This document shows, piece by piece, positions 61,050 through 64,000 of a stretch of 64,000 bases of DNA; position 1 is the stretch's first letter; the number at the start of each line of letters is the position of its first letter. The stretch is from Oegoconia quadripuncta. Its lineage: Eukaryota > Arthropoda > Insecta > Lepidoptera > Autostichidae. The DNA lies in the NCBI GenBank assembly GCA_949316235.1, contig OX438741.1, positions 22,286,324 to 22,350,323 of the forward strand, written 5' to 3'. Position numbers and translations under genes: made by a program. The notes under the pieces were generated by a model, which was not told the DNA's origin, made no database searches, and was given only the letters and a program-made list of their open reading frames with translations.

Positions 61050-61315
61050 GAAATGCGTAGAACGAAGGTCACTGAGGTGAGTGGGCAGGGAATATCTACA
61101 GCTCGAAGAACTGATGGCCGGTAGGGTCATTGAAGTTCTCGAGTGGATACCACGCACCATCAAGCGTGGGGACGTCCACTCACAATGTGGACAGACGATT
61201 TGATAAAAGTTGCGGGAAGTCGTTGGATGCAGGCCGTTTCCAACCTGTTACTGCGGAATTCTATGAGGGAGGCCTGTGTTCAGCAGTGGACGTCCTGTGG
61301 CTAATAATAGGTCTT
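61050..61315 (+). pseudogene. RTE-type LINE 3' end
   Basis: Piecemeal frames give the RTE C-terminus: STARRTDGR, then MWTDDLIKVAGSRWMQAVSN and REACVQQWTSCG (approximate readings), followed by stop codons. The 'GTTCAGCAGTGGACGTCCTG' ending is typical. The adjacent mariner is inserted immediately after it, in the 3' UTR. Confidence 0.8.
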
Positions 61316-61317
61316 TA

Positions 61318-62578
61318 CCTATGAAAATGCCGTTCTGCAGTATTGGCCATTTCAAATCAAAATAATTTTTGTTTGGCTAAGAATTCTAATTTCAAATTAA
61401 TTTTATTTTAAAAACATGGAATTCTTTTTCCAAAAGTAGTCATTTGTTTATTGATTAGTGTTACATTTTCATCGCATTTCAATCTTTTTGTCATCATGGA
61501 TACGTTAAAAATTCGAGTAATTATGGAATATGAGTACCGTCGTGGCAGCAACGCGGCACAAGCGGCACGCAACATCAACGACGTTTACGGAGCTAACACT
61601 ACAAACCAACGCACCACCTGTTATTGGTTTGTTCGCTTCCGTTCTGGGAATTTCGACCTGAAAAATGAACCTCGCGGTCGTCCGAAGACTTTGGTCGACA
61701 ATGACGAATTAAAGGCGATTGTGGAAGCTGATGATACACAATCTACGCCTGAATTAGCAGCAGCTTTCGACGTTAGCGTCAAAACAATATTGATCCATTT
61801 GCGTCAAATTGGCAAGCTAAAAAAGCTTGACAAATGGGTGCCCCACGAACTCAATGATCGCCAGCGCGAAGTACGCGTCGAGACGTGCCTTGCACTGCTC
61901 AACAGACACACAAATGAAGGAATTTTGAATCGCATTGTTACCTGCGATGAAAAATGGATTCTGTTTGATAACCGCAAGCGCTCAGCAAGTTGGTTGGATC
62001 CTGGTTCAGCACCTAAACAATGCCCTAAACGAAAACTTACCCCTAGAAAAGTGATGGTCACTGTTTGGTGGTCTAGCGCCGGTGTGATTCATCACAGCTT
62101 CTTACCAAACGGGATGAGCATTACTGCAGAAGTGTACTGTGAAGAACTGAACACAATGATGGAGAAGCTGTCACATCTCCAACCAGCATTGGTCAATCCC
62201 TCCTCTCCGTTGCTCCTGCACGACAACTCGCGACTTCATACTGCACAGCAGACGGTCTCCAAGTTGCACAAACTGGGGTTGGAAGCTCTCCGTCATCCGC
62301 CCTACTCACCAGACCTTGCGCCTACAGACTACTACTTTTTCCAGAATTTGGATAACTTGGCAGGAAAAAAATTCAATACCCGAGAGGCAGTACAAAATGC
62401 CTTTGAAGAATTTGTTGCCTCCCGTCCAGTTGATTTCTTTAAGAAGGGCATCAATAAACTGCCACTGCGTTGGCAAAGATGCATTGATTGCATGGGTGAT
62501 TCCTTCGATTAATAAAAATAAAAAATACATGAAAAAAATTCGTTTAAATTTTTTCATACAAAACGGCAATTTCATAGG
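61318..62578 (+). mobile_element. mariner transposon (cecropia/Hsmar1-like), apparently full length
   Basis: 1261 bp with inverted ends CCTATGAAAATGCCGTTCTG (left) and CCTATGAAATTGCCGTTTTG (right, reverse complement). TA duplication at 61316-61317 and 62579-62580. Contains one uninterrupted transposase frame. Small differences between the two ends suggest limited age. Confidence 0.93.
61496..62512 (+). CDS. mariner transposase
   Basis: 338-residue DDE transposase that cuts and pastes the element at TA sites. ATG 61496 is chosen because it begins MDTLKIRVIMEYEYRRGSNA, the expected start of the N-terminal HTH region; the upstream in-frame part has no ATG. Paired HTH domains occupy roughly residues 1-110 (AARNIN, RRTK-like linker region NEPRGRPKTL, then LIHLRQIGKLKKLDKWVPHE, which includes the conserved WVPHEL motif). 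Catalytic triad: VTCDEKWIL, LLLHDNSRLHT and YSPDLAPTDYYFF, with 34 residues between the last two Asp (D34D). Closest remembered relatives are Hsmar1 (the transposase part of SETMAR) and Bombyx cecropia-type mariners. No stop or frameshift is seen, so it may still be functional or only recently silenced. The second motif has HDNSR rather than the more usual HDNAR. Confidence 0.96.
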   Translation: MDTLKIRVIMEYEYRRGSNAAQAARNINDVYGANTTNQRTTCYWFVRFRSGNFDLKNEPRGRPKTLVDNDELKAIVEADDTQSTPELAAAFDVSVKTILIHLRQIGKLKKLDKWVPHELNDRQREVRVETCLALLNRHTNEGILNRIVTCDEKWILFDNRKRSASWLDPGSAPKQCPKRKLTPRKVMVTVWWSSAGVIHHSFLPNGMSITAEVYCEELNTMMEKLSHLQPALVNPSSPLLLHDNSRLHTAQQTVSKLHKLGLEALRHPPYSPDLAPTDYYFFQNLDNLAGKKFNTREAVQNAFEEFVASRPVDFFKKGINKLPLRWQRCIDCMGDSFD

Positions 62579-62844
62579 TATAGATCTAATATCATCATAT
62601 TAGGATCAATCAAAAATTGGATTGGCAGACATGTAAGAACATGTCAACTGAAGCGAAGTGGGGTGCTAAAATTATTTGTCGTCTAGTGTGACAAAAGACT
62701 GCTAGCGACCGCTATTGTATTTATCATGACGACATAAATACCCTATGTCACTCGCGGGACCAATACGACTCTAAAGATACCTCATTTGTCCAAATCGGCT
62801 GAGGAGTTTAGACTGTAGGTGGTAACATACATACATACATTTGC

Positions 62845-62910
62845 TTAGTTTGGGACTAGATGATTGGTGTAAGTGTCCGAAATATTTATTTATTTATTAT
62901 TTATTATTTC
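62845..62910 (+). mobile_element. SINE family A, 3' tail only
   Basis: TTGCTTAGTTTGGGACTAGA, TGATTGGTGTAAGTGTCCGA and an AATATTTATTTATTTATTAT tail equal the last 60 bp of the 3697-3946 element. The head is absent: a 5'-truncated insertion. Confidence 0.8.
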
Positions 62911-63479
62911 ATTTCAATGAATTAGAAAAAAAAAAAAAATACAGCTCGGTGAATACATTGCCCTCCTTCGCCGTAGTGGGTAATAATTACAAATAGGTGC
63001 AACTTTTTTCGATAGTACGCCTTACATAAGGTTCATTCTATACTACGGGGCGGACGACGCGGCGACGACGCGACGGGCGGCTTCACTTGAGTGGTGATCA
63101 ACCATATTTCTTATTTATTTATTCATATGGAAAAAATAAATGGGGCACGTAGATCTCCAAATATATGCCTACGTGGCGCATTGCGCTTTGTCATACGTTA
63201 TAATCTCGTTAAAATTCAACTCGCAATATGTAGGAAAATGAGTCAGTTGCCAAGTGCTACGCAAGCTACGAACCGCGTAGCGAGTGTAGCAGCAAGATAT
63301 ATTTTTAGGGAACTAAGCTCGGAAGTACCCCGAATGCGTATATAAAAAATAGCCATATATGGTATTTTTGTGTTTCTACTCATGGATATCTGTTGTTTTT
63401 ACCAACGCAAAAACAGTGATGTTATACAGGCTGATATTGAATTCGATGTAATTCCCATTTAACTGGGGACGCCACTCTT

Positions 63480-63650
63480 GATTACGAACACCTTTCTCCA
63501 AGGAACCGTAGTGGAATTCGATCAAAAAAAATTCGATTACCCATACAAAATGGACACTCCCATGGGCGGCGGTGATTGCTTTCCATCAGGTGACCCGCAT
63601 GCTCGTTTGCCGCCCTCTCATATATATAAAAAAAAAAAACAAAAAAAAAC
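63480..63650 (+). repeat. Retroposon 3' end with poly-A
   Basis: TGGACACTCCCATGGGCGGC, GGTGATTGCTTTCCATCAGG and TGACCCGCATGCTCGTTTGC, followed by CCGCCCTCTCATATATAT and A runs. This is a familiar lepidopteran LINE 3' UTR (from memory). Non-coding. Confidence 0.65.
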
Positions 63651-64000
63651 ATTCTGAAACCACTTTTAATATGGAAGTACAACAATTTTCGGCGAACTCT
63701 GCTATGTTTCTTAGTGGAAAGTTCGTAATCAGGACTGGAGTCGCTAGTAAACAAGAATTATACGAATTAAATTTCACCCTGTTTATATTAATTAATATAT
63801 CAGTTTGAAATCTAGGTCTGTCTGTAGTATTACAGCGCCAAAACAGTTGTACCGTTTGGACAACGATTTTCCATTTTAGCTGGTGTTTGTGACACGATTC
63901 TTGTAGCTTTGTTTGGTGGAAATCGGTTAAACCGTTTCGAAGATATTTAAGTTATAATACAGTTGATTTGTTTATCTGGATGATATAATTATGTTTTCTC

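Noticed and set aside
61804..62061. Minus-strand 85-codon frame
   Set aside because: Shadow of the mariner transposase.
1..64000. CRISPR array, prokaryotic operon, rRNA or integrated phage
   Set aside because: No regular short repeat-spacer pattern, Shine-Dalgarno-led gene clusters or rRNA text was found; all real genes are intron-split.

Overview
This is a stretch of insect nuclear DNA, almost certainly from a moth or butterfly (Lepidoptera). It is AT-rich. Its genes are split by short-to-long GT-AG introns, two introns appear to be GC-AG, and introns and spacers are full of lepidopteran-type repeats: tRNA-headed SINEs, a Lep1-like Helitron, RTE and Jockey LINE 3' ends, Tc1/mariner MITEs, a mariner and a copia LTR element. 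No prokaryotic operon, CRISPR array or rRNA is present. Exon structures below were built by hand from splice sites, reading-frame phase and remembered protein families. In four genes every junction closes in frame to a whole number of codons.

Layout, left to right. (1) 1-6174, plus strand: repeats, then the last three exons of an unrecognised helical protein. (2) 6451-9879, minus strand: a complete Pelle/IRAK4-type gene (death domain plus kinase, 553 aa), convergent with the first gene and carrying a Jockey fragment in an intron. (3) 9880-12953: gene-poor, with fragments of a dispersed repeat family. (4) 12954-19914, minus strand: a complete PA2G4/EBP1 gene (8 exons, 379 aa). (5) 19915-23683: a divergent intergenic region with a 60-bp-armed inverted repeat and a 454-bp unit repeated three times head to tail, ending about 100 bp before the next gene. 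(6) 23684-29909, plus strand: a C7orf25-like (UPF0415/DUF1308) gene, 8 exons, 404 aa. (7) 30417-33526: a 3.1-kb segment bounded by 27-bp inverted termini and an 8-bp target duplication, itself carrying nested repeats. (8) 34471-52029, plus strand: a complete DNA polymerase theta (POLQ/mus308) gene, 9 exons, about 1920 aa; its introns hold a long-TIR DNA element and a young, internally deleted copia element. (9) 52030-54700: MITEs. (10) 55025 onward, plus strand: a GC-rich leader and the probable first coding exon of a TULP4/tusp (tubby-superfamily) gene that runs off the right edge. Its first intron contains SINEs, an RTE 3' end and an intact-looking cecropia/Hsmar1-like mariner (61318-62578).

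The genes look like an ordinary eukaryotic neighbourhood: immune signalling, growth/translation control, DNA repair and an uncharacterised conserved protein. They do not form a functional cluster. I found no convincing new biological system. The best leads are structural: the 454-bp tandem retroposon-like array beside a promoter, the 3.1-kb TIR element of unclear superfamily, a Helitron inserted three bases inside a 5' splice site, paired repeats just downstream of two PA2G4 splice donors, twin perfect hairpins, and a 17-bp poly-A insert with a 13-bp target duplication.
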